Shown here: piece after piece, positions 21,314 to 33,944 of the stretch | Numbering within the stretch: position 1 is the stretch's first letter | How the letters are laid out: each line of letters starts with the position of its first letter | Assembly: GCF_029962835.1 (NCBI RefSeq) | Contig: NC_080591.1 | Span: 37,269,501 to 37,333,500, forward strand | DNA: 64,000 nucleotides | Source of the DNA: Magnolia sinica | Lineage: Eukaryota; Streptophyta; Magnoliopsida; Magnoliales; Magnoliaceae | Direction: 5' to 3' | Program-made: the position numbers and the translations under genes | The notes under the pieces: model-generated | The model's database searches: none | What the model saw: the letters and a program-made list of their open reading frames with translations, nothing else | Told to the model about the DNA's origin: nothing

Positions 21314-24300
21314 GAAATTGCATATTTCTTCATTCCTTGCATCGAATTACCAAATCTTGTTAATTCAAAACCATCCAAATAATTCAAAACCCGCAATTTT
21401 CCTTCTTTCACTCGGTCTAAAGCTTAAAATGCCCAACACACCAATCTCACTAACCAACAATCCAAATCAACACACACTTCCTAAAACCATTTTCTTAAAT
21501 ATCTCATTTGGGTCTTCATTTTTTACAAATTGCATTTTCTCATCTTCTTTTAAATTGATACAGCTTGCCAAATCCTTACATCAATCTCATAAATGGAAAC
21601 AGCCCACTATATATATATATAATCAAATTGATCAAATTTCTCATTTGGGTCTTCCTTTATTCTTAATCTTATGAAATAAAAAACACATTCATGAAATATA
21701 CCCTTTTTTTTTTTCAAACACACAATGGAAAAAACCCAACTATATGTTAAAAATACATTTCTAATAAATTCATCAAATATCTCATTTGGGTCTCCTTAAG
21801 AAATATAAATAACCACATTCATGAAAAAAAAAAAAATTCGATCACATCAATATAAAAACCCAACGATATGAAAAAAAAAACAGGAAAAAAAACACATTTT
21901 TAATAAATTCATCAAAATTTTCATTTGGGTCTTCCTTTTTTTTTTTTTTTTTTAAATTTATGAAATATTTAAAAAAAATAACACATTCATGTTAAAATTC
22001 ATAATTTTCATTGAAATGAAAATGCAGGATTTGGTGGAGATGGAATGCCAGAGATGGGCGAGCAAAGGCATAAACATAAAGTATGAAATAAGGGATAACA
22101 GGACCGGGTACAAAGCGGGAGCACTGAAAGAAGGTATGAAACGCAGCTACGTGAAGCACTGCGATTACGTCGCTATCTTCGACGCGGATTTCCAACCCGA
22201 ACCCGACTTCCTCTGGCGGACCATCCCTTTCTTCCTCCACAACTCTAAGATCGCTCTCGTCCAAGCCCGCTGGAAATTCGGTATCTCTCTCTCCCTTCCT
22301 CCTTCCCACGTGCCTAAACGGCACGTGTGTGCGTGATCCGTTGTTTTCACGTAGACTAGTTTTGGTTGAAAATGGACTGGTTTATTGATATCCACCTCAT
22401 GAACGGGCCAGATCCATCACACATGTGCCATGTTGTCACGTGTGGTGCATCTTGTTTTGGCGCTTGAAAATGGAGCGTCTCTAACTCTCTCTCTTATAAG
22501 GACAATATAGTTCGCCGCCGTCGCGATTTAGAATCCAGCGTGTGTCGCTGCTTAGTAGGACCGTATGCTAACTTTTTCTATGATCGGAACCGTTCATTTA
22601 TCATTATATATGGGACATATTAAGAAACCTACACTGAACAAATCATTTCGAAAATTATGCCTTTTCAATGGTTCGTATTCATCTTTAAAATCAAGGGTCT
22701 GGATGATATATAAATCGTGATTATGGAATAATGGCTTATCTATGGGGTTGAAAAAGATATGGACGGTTCAAATTATAAAAATATCTAAGCACGTGGGCCC
22801 AAGTAGTTGGCGAGATATGACGTACACTGAATCGCGACATATAGGCGAAACGAACTCATATAAAGAGGCTATTAATAGCGTCGAGTCTCGAAAATAGGAG
22901 TGTCGGTGGATTTATTTTTACGAAGTCTGCTGGTTTGCGGAGTATGATAGTTCATACGCACGCAATCCGACCATGTACACGTGGCATACCATCTTAATCA
23001 TGGAAGATGAGTTCTTTTTGCTTATTCAGGATTGCACCATCAGGGATCACATCGGCAATTTTCGACCGTCCATCTTCTCATTGATATAAAAATTAATCTA
23101 CGGTCAGATAATCACACTAATCTTTGATTTTTGGTATTGAATGTGGGCCATAGAAAATTTCGTTTTCAATATTCTAGGTTCGTCTGTTTCGTGTAAGTTT
23201 TGGTTTCTGGTCCATCTAATGTGGGCCCCACGATTTGATCGGTCCGATTTTCGTTGTATCATGCCATGCGTCCGTTCTTCATGCATATCTATGAATCAAC
23301 GCAGTCTGGAAGGGCATTGAATTATTTCTTTATCGTTCATCAATATCATGCACGTGGCCTATTTAGCATCGTACACTTAACTGGCATGGAGATGGACGGT
23401 GGACCACTGCATCGAAAATTGTCTAGTCGGTCAATCTAGCTGTACGACTCAAGTACTCTGCAGAGTTAATACTCTTACAGAGTATCAAGTATTATTGGCA
23501 TGCTTATTCCTCAATCTAGACCGTCCAAAGTGAGGGCCCCATCGTGAATGTAGCATGCATTCAACTGATGAGCTTAACGCTAATAGATTTCTTGATATTA
23601 AATGGACGGTTGAAGTGAGAAAATTTGATGGTCCAGATGTGCACCAGGTGGAGCTTAGGGATCTGCCAAATGATCTGATTTTTAGGCTGTAGTATAAAGT
23701 CTGCTCACGTTTGGGAGTTTCCATCTCGCCGGTCAATCCTCATGAACTGTTGACCTTGTGTCATTTAACGGTTAGGATCATGCCTTCCAGCATCAATACC
23801 CTAGGATCATCATGGTGTTTTGTTTTTCACGTGAAGTCAAGTGTTGAGGTGATTTGGGGTTGAGTAGGACACTACGTCCATCGACAGTCCATCCAATACG
23901 GTGGATGAACGGCTCTGATCGCAGTTGGATGGACGGTTGATTTGGGTTGAGTGGTCAGATGAGGCGTGTAGCGTACGCCTTGTTGTAATCAGAGGAGCCA
24001 GTTATGGCGTGGTCTCTCCAAAGAGTAGTTGTCGGTTGTTTTCTCTCCCTCTCTCTCTATCTCTCGCTCTCTCTCTCTCTCGCCTTTGGTGGCGAGATTC
24101 ATTGCAGTCAGTGTAGGACTGTGGGGCCCACTCCATGAAACCGACGGTCTCACGTACTTGCGTGTTTCTCGTCTCTCGATCACTGTTTCAAGTGCTCATG
24201 GGTTCCAAAGCCACATTCTTACTTTTACTCAGGTGCTGATTCCTCTGAAATAACCAGGGTGGCCCACCGATGATCACCAACGGTCATTATATAGTTTTGC

Positions 24301-27300
24301 ACATGGCCTCATAATCACCACAATCGGAAGATCCGATTCGTCCATCTTACCGAGGGGATGATAATAGACGTAGGATAAATAAAATAAAATTAACATGCAC
24401 GATACACGGTAGATCCTTTGTCCAATGATCAGCCATGATCAGGGAGGTGGGCCCACCTGGTGGATGCTACCATCCTTCAGATTGGATGTTGAAGTGAAGT
24501 GGGCCCGTTTTTGCATGATTTTAGAAGAGATGGATGCATCAACATGCAGCTACTTGTATCACCGTCCGATCTTGAATTGATCGACGGTGATAGGAGTGGG
24601 GACATTGAGATTCTTGTTTGGGCGTTTGCCACGTGATTTTGTTTTTAATAACGAAATTCAGCGGCGTTTTGTTGAACTCGCGGGTCCTTTTCAAACCACC
24701 CCCACCTACACGCGCAGATACACGTGCTGACCTGGCACGTGTAAGTGATAATATCGGAAGTTTTCATCAAGCCGTTCAATGGCATATCCTAACCATCCGG
24801 CCCATAAATTCATCACCTGGGCTAAACATGGAGAAAATCAACTGTATAATATGTAACTGTTCCACTGCAATCTGAACCGTCCAAATCACTGACCCAATTG
24901 CGGAACTAACATAAAACAAAATTTACAATATGGTCGTAACCATCTGACATTCACTATTTTACTAATAACCGTTCATTTAATATCTACGAAACGAATGGCT
25001 AGATTGCTTGATCATTGAATTTTAGAGATGCACACCGTCTATAATGTGCTCCACAATTTCGATGGTCTGGATCTAGGTACATGACAAGTGTCACCATGTG
25101 AAGTATCTCGTATGAGTGAGAAAACTCATTCGTAACGTATGCGTGTGGTAAACTAACAAGTTAGTCTCCGTTACACGTGTCGAGAAATGATTCGTTTAGA
25201 TTTACTTGCCTGCTCCTTTGTATCATATGGATAATCGTAAATAGAATGGTGTAAGACTAAAATATCCTCATGTTTTTTTTGAAATGACATACCTGTCCTT
25301 TAAGCCCATCTCACCTTACCAGATTTCCGGGGTATGAGTGTCATTTTGAAATGAAGGGGATAGGTTGGGGTTTGTCTGCGGATAAGTTAGTCTGGCTTCT
25401 GGGCCAGGTAGGTACTTTTCTCTGACCATCTTGTCCCTCTCTCGGAAAGAGTTCACTGCGTCCCATGTCTGTAATTACTGGGAAATTCTGAGGATATCTA
25501 TGTCTTTTGCTTTTGACTCTTATACCACCCACGTGCAACCGGTCCGTCCCAAACCCAGCACGTGGGACCTCACCCTCCCTACCGACACCTGTAATTTGGG
25601 GGTTGGTAGTCCGCTGGACAGGGGAATTTTGGTGGTCCCCCCTAAGATGTCGCATGTGGAGTGTGGGTCCCACAACGTCTACTTCCATTTGCTTATTCGA
25701 TCTTTGATAATATATGAATTTCATCTTGTCTACCGACAGGAATGGTAAAACGATGATGTGTGGTCCCTGCTAGATGTCATCTCTCATAAATCAGTCTGAT
25801 AGTATTATTAGGTGGCCCACAAGTATAGAAATTAAATGAACGGTTAAAATTCACCGACAGTCTGATTTTGGCGATCGGATGGGCTTGTCATTCCTCATTT
25901 GATGCTGTGGAGCTTTGGATTGTTTGTAGGGCTGAAAGTCGAGCGGGTTGGGTCGGGTTGGTGCTCAACCCTAACCCAACCCAAGGTTCTTATACCTCAA
26001 TCCTAATCCAACCCAACCTAATCTCAGGTTGGAAATTCTCAACCCAAGCCCAACCCAAGCGGGCTTGGTCAGGTTGATCGGGTTGGTCGGGTATATACAT
26101 GATAATATTTTCGTTATTACATTTGTTTATTATATTTCAATATAAGACTTATTTTTTGTATCTATAAATTTATTAATTTATATGTGATAATTCATTATAA
26201 AGAACTTCATTTTTTTCTTTTAAAAAATAAGCTAAAATATAAGGCAACTACTCTTTTAAAGGTCATGTAACATAGCATGAAGTCTATTTGGGAGAGAGAA
26301 ATCTAGCATATCTTATTAGCTTGAGTCCTTAGAAACGACGTGGACAAATGAGACTCGACATGACTAGTGTGCCTTCGACACAAACTATCCACACTCAATT
26401 ATAATTTATAAGTAACTTCTATATTGATCGGGTTCGGGTTAGGTCCGGCAACTCGAGACCTCAACCCGAGCCCAACCCAAGTTTTATCGGGTTGGTGTTT
26501 GTATAACCCAAGCTTAAGATTGGACTTGAAATATCCTGCCCGAGCCTAACCCAATGTCGGGTTGGTCGGGTTGAACCCGCCCAACTTTCAGCCCTAATTG
26601 TTAGGCTTTGGTTACGGTGGACCACTAAATTGTTACATCTACTGGACGGTTGTATGGCAGTACTTTCCGGGACCACCCAATTATTTGGTCTCAATTGTCG
26701 GAAGTGGCCCCAAATGATATTGGTGATCCGTCTGGGTAGCCCGCGGGCTACTGTATTGAATCCGTAGTGTAGTTGTTAGGCAACGCGTATGGATGATCAG
26801 ATTCGTTCAAGAGACAGGCCCCAGCATGAATAGACCGTTGATAAACTACGATTTTCCACTAAAGATCCTAACCATTCAATCAGTGGGCTGATTAAAATCA
26901 TAGAACATTAAGGGTCATGATCTTCTCTACAGACCGTCCATGGCCTATCCATGCTCTTAAAGTGGGCCCTACGCTGTTCTAAGTGGCCAGTCTGACGTGG
27001 GATTGCATGGGGGGTTTTTGCAGTGAATGCGGACGAGTGCCTGATGACAAGGATGCAGGAAATGTCGCTGGACTACCATTTCACGGTGGAGCAGGAAGTG
27101 GGCTCCTCCACCTACGCCTTCTTCGGCTTCAACGGTAAACCGCTAGCAGTTGTATTTTTCCCAAAACCAGTTGTTTTTTTTTAAAGTTATCTGATCTGGC
27201 ATGTGTGTTTCTCTTCAGGGACTGCGGGCGTGTGGCGAATCGCAGCCCTTAGTGAGGCTGGAGGATGGAAGGACCGGACGACTGTTGAGGATATGGATCT

Positions 27301-30300
27301 GGCCGTTCGTGCCAGCCTCAAGGGCTGGAAATTCGTATACCTGGGCCACCTCCAGGTAACTACTATTACTCATCTAAGCTTTGTATTTGTATTTGTACTG
27401 TTATTCTATACGGTAGATGTATTGTATGGTTGGAGGATCGTAGAGTGCATGTGTTACACATGTTTGGTGATCCACATTATTCAAAATGCATGGCCCATGT
27501 TCCCTACATCTCATCAGTGGTCTGTAAATGGGTGATCTCCAATAGACCTCGTTTGGTGCTTTTTCCAACCGTTAGATTTGTGGCCCATCTAAGGTAGGGC
27601 TTCAGATTGTTTACTTGTGTTTTACTGTAGAGCATAGTTTAAAAACTCGAATTGAACTCACCCAACTCGGAAGAGTTGACTCGGCTCGATCGGATTTCAA
27701 CTAGTTCCTTACTCAGCTTTTGCCTCCATCGGGAAGTAGGATCCTTTATATGTCTCCACCTTTCCTATAATCACACTTCGGTAATTCAAGCCATTGATTT
27801 TTATTTTCGTTGTTCTAAATTCATTTATAGATAATGATGGTAATTGTTGAAATTGGTGCCTTCAATCTGATGTAAATTCAGGAGATTTCGATCGATTGAT
27901 GTTAGCTTTGATCGGATTGACAAAATCCCGAATTTCTCAGATTGCTCACTGGACTGGTTTTGATGGTTTCGATTTGATCAACAGCAGCGTTGATTCAATC
28001 AAGAAAAATCCAAAAATACTAGTTTGCTCTCTGGACACTCTAGGGCACTTTCGATTCAATTGATAGTGGCATTGATTCGATCAATGATCCTCGATTGGAG
28101 CCGATTCAATCAACAATATGCGTAAATTCTATGTTAAGTGCGCAGTTTTGTTTCTAATTATGTACGGGGCTTTTATATACGGTTTTAATAAGGGATTCGG
28201 GTTAAGGATCGAACGTGGGAGAGAGCAAAAGAGTTTTCTAGGGTTTTGAGAAGAGATTTCATCTTGAGAGATCAGAGTTTTCATATGTAAGTCGTCTATC
28301 TCTTGTAATCTTCGTTTATAGTGGATCGTTTGTCGCTGGGTGCCGTGGGTTTTTCCCGCAAGGGGTTTTCCATGTAAAATTGATATTTTCTCTATGCATG
28401 CTTGTATTTTTCGTTTCTCCGTTGCATGTTTGATTCGTTCTAAGGTTGCTTCACCACATAGGGTGTGGCGGCTGCGCACAATAGTAATAAACATGCATTT
28501 TAGAGTATTGTTGTTTATGATGCCCATCATAGCATATAGTCCATAGCATGGGCAGTTTTGATTGGCAGGCCATTCACGGTCCATCCATGGTGCTCTCCTG
28601 TGGGCAAATGGTCTGGGCCGCTGTATAAACTGAAAACCAAAAGGATAATGCTTGCATTGTCATATCAAGAATCATCTGATCCTGAGTAACAATTCCTATC
28701 TAAAATTGAATCCATCATCATTTTCAACCAAATAATTATAATAATAATAAGATTATATTTTTATTCTTTTTTATTCAAAAAATTTTAACTCATCAAATAC
28801 TTTATTTAAAGAAACAAAAATATTTTGATATATTTAATGTGATTTTTTTTTTTTTTTTTATAGAACTGAATTTTGGGCCTTTGTGTAACCACCTATAAAT
28901 CTAATTTATCAGGCCAGTAGGTTAACCATCACTAACACATTCTTTTTACTATTTTAGAGTTTGATTTTCTCCCAATTGGTCTTTTTATTGTAGGTGAAAA
29001 ATGAGCTTCCAAGTACTTTCAAGGCCTACCGATATCAACAGCACCGGTGGTCATGCGGACCTGCTAACCTATTCAGGAAAATGGCAATGGAGATCATAAG
29101 GAACAAGGTAATTTTGTTTTTCGTTAACCTGTTTGAAGAACAAGGTTTGCTCCCATACATCCTGACATATTACAGTAACATACATAGGGGACTGTAGCAG
29201 TTGGATTTAGGCCTTCTTCAATGATCCAAACCATTTATTTAATAAGGCTCCCCTTGGAAGGGGGATGCGTAGAAAAACTCTAAGATTGAATATCTCAGAC
29301 CATTGACTATACAAAGGTTATCGTGACTGTTCACATTAGAAGTACAAGAGCCAAATTATCAAAGGATTGAAATGATCCAATTGACAAGCGTTTGATTGTT
29401 TCTTTCCAGAGTACAAAGTGTCTTGTCATATAAACAGTTTGAATCAATGGAAGATGACCCAGATTCCCAATGTATCATATTGTAATGCATTGGGATGTAT
29501 TCAAGAAAACGTCTTGAAGAACATGAATTTTTAGGATTATCTCTTCCAAAATCTATATATAATAATGAAATAAAAAGTTCTTCACCTTCACAACTTCTGT
29601 ATCTACCTGCTACATTTAAAATCTTGGGTTGCATTTGAATGCACTATATAGTTGAATTGCGATCATTGTTTAAATTCGGAGAAAATGACCTCAGTATTCA
29701 CAATGTGGATGCTGCCTCTTAATCTGGTTGATGTTACTCTCAATTGCAACTTGAAAGTAAAATGATTGCAATTTGGGACTAGTCCGTCCACATGAATACT
29801 AAGGTAATTATGATTTTGTTATCTCCACTTCATTAAATGAAATATTATAATTTATTCAATACTCCATACAAACGCAACCCTACCCAAGTTTTCTTGCAAT
29901 TGTTTTTACTGAATTTTAGTCATAATATTTCTTATGATCTTTTATGTGTTCATACGTAAGGAAGCCTGTTACGAATTTCTTTTTTTTTTTTTTCCCTACT
30001 GCAGAAAGTAACTACATGGAAGAAGGTTCATGTGATATACAGCTTCTTTTTTGTACGAAAGATCATAGCCCACATTGTCACCTTCTTTTTCTATTGCATG
30101 GTAATTCCGGCGACTGTTTTGGTTCCTGAAGTCGAGATTCCTAAGTGGGGGGCGGTTTATATCCCTTCCATCATTACCCTTCTCAATGCCGTCGGAACTC
30201 CAAGGTTTGTAATTGTTGCAAGCTTTTCTTTTTTCCATTATGTTTTTCATCTGAACTTAAGACGTATTGATCCCGTTGTTAGCCCATTTTCATTAGTCGG

Positions 30301-32881
30301 ACTTAAATAGAGTATATGGAGTGCAATTTTAGTAACAATAGGAGTGGAAATGAGGAATTAATTAAGATTGAAGTTTCCCAAAATGACCACTTTCAATTTC
30401 CTGGGTGGACAATTCGCAAGTGGAGAGATTGAGGAGGATGTTGCTCGTGGAATTAAAGCAGGGTGGAAGAAGTGGAGATGTGCCTCAAGAGTTTTACGTG
30501 ATCGTCGTATACGACTCAAGCTGAAAGAGAAATTTTATGGCATAGCTATAAGACCAGCCATGCTTTATGGAATAAAATGTTGGGCAATTAAGGAACATGT
30601 TCATAGGGTGAGTGTAGCTGAAATGAAGATTTTGAGATGGATGAGTGGCACGAGGAGAAGGATAGAATTAGAAATGAATGTCTTTGGGGGAACTTATGAG
30701 TAGAACCAATAGGTAATAAGCTAGAAGTAGAAATGAATGTATATGAGTAGAACCAATAGGTAATAAGTTGAGGGAAAGTAGACCTACATGGTTTGGTCAT
30801 GTGCAATGGAGATCAAACACCACTTTGGTTAGGAGTGAATTGGTACGGGTTGAAGGCTCTAAAAGGGCAAGGGGAAAGGCCCAAAAGGACGTGGGTGTAG
30901 AAAGAAAAGTCTTGATGAATCATGGTCTAACTGAAGTTATGACCCTTGATCTTTGGTTAGGATTCATGTAGCCAAACCCAATTAATTGGGATAAGGCTTA
31001 GATGATGATGATGGGCCCATTTGGGTTTGGGGATCGTATGCCTTAGTCCTGATCTTGGTTGGCTCCATACCGTCTAAGACAGATTCAGTATTGCATAAGT
31101 GGCACTTTCTTTGTTTAATCATCATCAAATTCAGTGCTAAAAAAATGTGAAGGGTGTGTTTGGTTGCACCAAATATCATTATATTTTATGATTAGTCAAT
31201 CGAACTGTTGCAAATCATTATCAAATTTCATGATATTCAATGCAACCAAGCACACCTGAAAATATTGAAAATAATGTGATTATGGCAGAGAAAAGCTCGC
31301 CTTGATAGGGTAGTCTAGGGTGGTGGGCGTGGGGCAGCCAAAATCATGATTAAGTCATAATCCTGATTTTTGCATGATCTTCTACCAAATGGACACCAAT
31401 GGAGTACTATTTCACGAGTAAGATATTAGGATCCAAAGTCGAGTATCATTTATTGTATGTATTAACCCTACAAACCCTTTATGGGCTAAACTTGGCAATG
31501 GATCTAGGTCCAATTAGCTTTGATGGCCATACGAATCTACCCTAATTTTCCAGAATCTACCTAATTACCATTCTAAGATGTATAGCTGTCATAAAAATGC
31601 TATCTGTCCTCTAACAGATTCATGTGCCAAAAATGCCCTCTGATCCATCGCTCAATGTAAATGGTCGAGAAAAGCTTGGAACAGGAATTTTGAGGAAGCA
31701 TTCTCCTCCTTTTGAGGAGAATTTTGGAGTTCATTAGGTTTCATTTCTCTTATGGGTTTTTATTCTCCATGCAACAGGTCTCTCCATCTACTTGTTTTTT
31801 GGATCCTCTTTGAGAATGTCATGTCTCTTCATCGCACAAAAGCAACCATTATCGGTCTGTTGGAAGCAGGGAGAGTGAACGAATGGGTTGTTACTGAGAA
31901 GTTAGGAGATGCTCTCAAGACCAAGCCAGCCATCAAAGCAGCAAAGAAACCTCGATTTAAGATTGGCGACAGGTAAATTTCTCTTATTACCATTATCTTC
32001 TCATATGACTAAACCGTATTTATGTTAGAGATATGTGAGGCTAATCCAACCATGTGCTAATGTGGGGCTGTGATATCTTGACTGTTCATCTTTGGGCGCC
32101 CAACATATGTTCTGCACCCAAAAATAAAGGCGCTTGTGAGGTGGGTTTATAGGCAATTAAGAATTGGACAATTTTCCACATGTGATTGCCATGTGTGGCC
32201 AACTGATGAATGGATATGGATGGGGCCACTGGATGAATGACTTGGATCTCACACACAGGTGGGGAGAGTTGCTAGCAGCCTTAGCAAGGCTTTCTTAAGC
32301 TCAAAGGCGACTCTGCATAAGAATCTTGAGTCTTTGCTAATAAAGATCTGAAACTCCATGGAGTGCCTTTGGCCTAAAGATTAAATGTCCATGGGTACTT
32401 GCATCCTACTCTACTCCACTTGCCAATGCGGAACGTGTGTATATGATCCAGGCCATTCATCAATTTTTTCCCACAATGCATTTGTTGTAAGCCTAAACAA
32501 TGGTCTTATCCAAACATCAAGTAGGTCACACATTTATGGAAGGTGGACAGTCCAAAAGAATTGACCAGCTGTTCACATTCAGGATACACATACGGCCCAT
32601 CCAGTGGATGGTCTGCAGTACCCATAGCAGGGCTTACGGCCTTATCCAACACCTCTATCATGGACCCATTTCTAATGCATGTACATTTTCTCTTGTTTCA
32701 TGATGATCCCACCATTAGACTCAATCTCCTTGAGCTCGGCTTCGGGGCCTTCCTCTTCTTCTGCGCATGCTACGACCTCGCATTTGGAAAGAACCATTAC
32801 TTCATATACCTCTATCTCCAGGCCATTGCGTTCTTTGTCATGGGTTTCGGCTATGTTGGCACGTTCGTTCCCAACGCTTGA
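20234..32881 (+). CDS. CSLA: Cellulose synthase-like A, glucomannan 4-beta-mannosyltransferase, nine exons
   Basis: Exons: 20234-20563, 20705-20803, 22028-22280, 27024-27134, 27219-27355, 28994-29107, 30005-30204, 31778-31972, 32719-32881. All introns are GT-AG and the joined frame is 533 codons plus TGA, normal for CSLA. This is a family-2 glycosyltransferase that builds the beta-1,4-mannan/glucomannan backbone from GDP-mannose and GDP-glucose in the Golgi membrane. Visible: one N-terminal membrane segment (about 36-57); the first Asp region in VLDDSTD (133-139); DAD at 195-197; TVEDMD (286-291, acceptor-site Asp); QQHRW at 325-329 (the QxxRW motif); and about five C-terminal hydrophobic segments (368-388, 398-411, 417-432, 483-499, 507-529). 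The wording matches the CSLA2/CSLA9 type best from memory of the family. The ATG at 20234 has purine at -3 and G at +4. No disabling change was seen; the exon 9 acceptor (CCATTAG) is the least obvious splice site. Confidence 0.95.
20804..22027 (+). other. CSLA intron 2, with CT microsatellite
   Basis: The 1.2-kb intron has a CT dinucleotide run at 21277-21310 and long A- or T-rich tracts. The phrase CTCATTTGGGTCTTC recurs at about 21506, 21641 and 21928, and as CTCATTTGGGTCTCC at about 21781, suggesting small internal duplications. It has no coding content. Confidence 0.6.
22281..25926 (+). other. CSLA intron 3, first part
   Basis: This is the largest intron (22281-27023, 4.7 kb). The part before the hAT MITE is unique-looking DNA with many short GTGGGCCC / ACGGTCC blocks, probably worn fold-back repeats. 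A CT-rich run lies at about 24045-24082. No internal gene was recognised. Confidence 0.5.
25927..26596. mobile_element. hAT-type MITE in CSLA intron 3
   Basis: The 670-bp element starts TAGGGCTGAAAGT and ends ACTTTCAGCCCTA, a perfect 13-bp terminal inverted repeat that continues imperfectly into GGGCGGGTT. Flanking 8-mers are ATTGTTTG (25919-25926) and ATTGTTAG (26597-26604), 7 of 8 identical. Sub-terminal DNA is packed with GGGTTGG / CCAACCC motifs, and the middle is AT-rich. It has no transposase. Confidence 0.8.
26597..27023 (+). other. CSLA intron 3, last part
   Basis: The stretch is non-coding. It ends in the acceptor GTTTTTGCAG at 27023, just before the exon 4 codons for the [13 protein letters not shown] region. 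No element boundary was recognised. Confidence 0.5.
27845..28483 (+). mobile_element. Solo LTR in CSLA intron 5
   Basis: The 639-bp unit begins TGTTGAAATTGG and ends GCGCACAATA (CAACA-like end with one change). It is flanked by a perfect 5-bp direct repeat, GTAAT (27840-27844 and 28484-28488). Near its right side is TCCCGCAAGGGGTTTTCCAT, a phrase I associate with copia LTR R-U5 regions. No retroelement genes lie beside it, so it is probably the product of LTR-LTR recombination. The left half holds GATTCAATCAA / TTGATTCGATCAA inverted motifs. Confidence 0.7.
29108..30004 (+). other. CSLA intron 6, no element seen
   Basis: The intron is AT-rich, from GGTAATTTTG to a T-rich tract and CTACTGCAG. 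A minus-strand frame of 91 codons crosses it without any recognisable domain. Confidence 0.5.
30335..31012 (+). mobile_element. RTE-type LINE 3' fragment in CSLA intron 7
   Basis: The plus-strand translation shows the C-terminal reverse-transcriptase-linked region common in plant RTE LINEs: [39 protein letters not shown] and [12 protein letters not shown], then, after frame breaks, [13 protein letters not shown]. It ends in CCAATTAATTGGGATAAGGC followed by four GATG/ATG units, the short tandem-repeat tail typical of RTE elements. The 5' end is missing. A 50-bp local duplication (GTAGAACCAATAGGTAATAAG) disrupts the frame at about 30698-30770. Confidence 0.75.
31152..31256. mobile_element. Small MITE in CSLA intron 7
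   Basis: The 105-bp unit starts GGGTGTGTTTGGTTGCA and ends TGCAACCAAGCACACC, a near-perfect inverted repeat. TGAA flanks it on both sides. GGGTGTGTTTGGTTG-like ends are common in PIF/Harbinger MITEs, but the expected TTA/TAA duplication is not seen. The superfamily is therefore uncertain. Confidence 0.6.
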
Positions 32882-33944
32882 CGTTGGACCTCATCCACAC
32901 AATGGCCGCCTCTTTGGTACCCATTAGACATCCCTAGTTTCTCTCCTCCTTGATATATCTATATGGGTTTTTAGCAGAGTTCTTCTTCCATGCTTCTTGC
33001 TGTGTTAGATTGTGAAAGAAAGAAAGAAAGACCCATCTCATTCTTTTGTGCTTGAGATAAGCATTCTCATGTCATCACAATGAAGAATTTCTAGTGTGAA
33101 TACTCAGGGCCATCAGTATGATATGTACTTTAAACTGTTACATGAAAATGAATGGATCGTATACATAAGAAGAGAAGGAAAGAAGAACCAAGCAAGTAGA
33201 CATAGGAACAACCAGTATTTGGGCTTTTGATTAGTTCTGTATAAATCATCTGTGGATGGATTGTAATTGTGGGGATTTTTGTAGTGATTTTTTTTTCCTT
33301 GGGTATTGTTTGAAAGGAAATAAGATGGCCTGGAGCGCAAATTTGGCATTGCCTTTCTGTTCCATAGACAATTTTTGTTCTGTTCTGTTTCCCTTTTTTT
33401 TTTTTTTTTCAGTGTAAACGATATAATTGTGGCCCACGACTATTTGTCTGTCAGGGATTACTGAGCCATTATACAGAAAATTAGTAAATAAAGTTCTACT
33501 TCTATCTATCACCTGTGAAAAGGAATGTGGCAGTTCCAAACATGTGCTTCATGTGTTGGAAAAAGGCGGAGCTAGTTTTTATTCAAGCAGCCTAGGATAT
33601 CTTGTCTTTGTTCTTTGTGCTATTTGGAATTGCTTGATTTTGCTGTTTTCCATCCAAGAGTTTATAAAAAGGGCCAGCTTCTTACTCCTATTGAACCAGA
33701 CAGTGAAAATCCTATAGAGAATGTGCGCCTGTGCAATTACTTGGGGCACTTATAGCTTTGAACCAGACATAATGGATCTGGTAGCCTGCCTGAAGGAGAA
33801 TATCAAATGTATGCCTACAAGTCATGGTCTCAACACATCTTTTTTTTTTTGTAAGTTTTTGTATCCAAAACAGCAACTTTTCTGTAAAGGTGGTGGGAGA
33901 GGAAGAAACTAAATGTTGATGCCTCTTCCATGGAAAATCCCAGC
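32882..33944 (+). other. CSLA 3' flank and probable 3' untranslated region
   Basis: This is non-coding DNA after the TGA. No strong AATAAA lies within the first 400 bases; an AATAAA is present near 33487. TGTAA and TTTGT-rich stretches at about 33130-33300 could supply plant-type polyadenylation signals. The transcript end cannot be fixed from the sequence. Confidence 0.4.

Noticed and set aside
22165..22395. Minus-strand frame over CSLA exon 3
   Set aside because: It is a shadow of a well-supported exon on the other strand.
26000..26100. GGGTTGG-type repeats as an interstitial telomere
   Set aside because: The motif is GGGTTGG/CGGGTT, not the plant telomere TTTAGGG, and is bounded by hAT ends and a target duplication.
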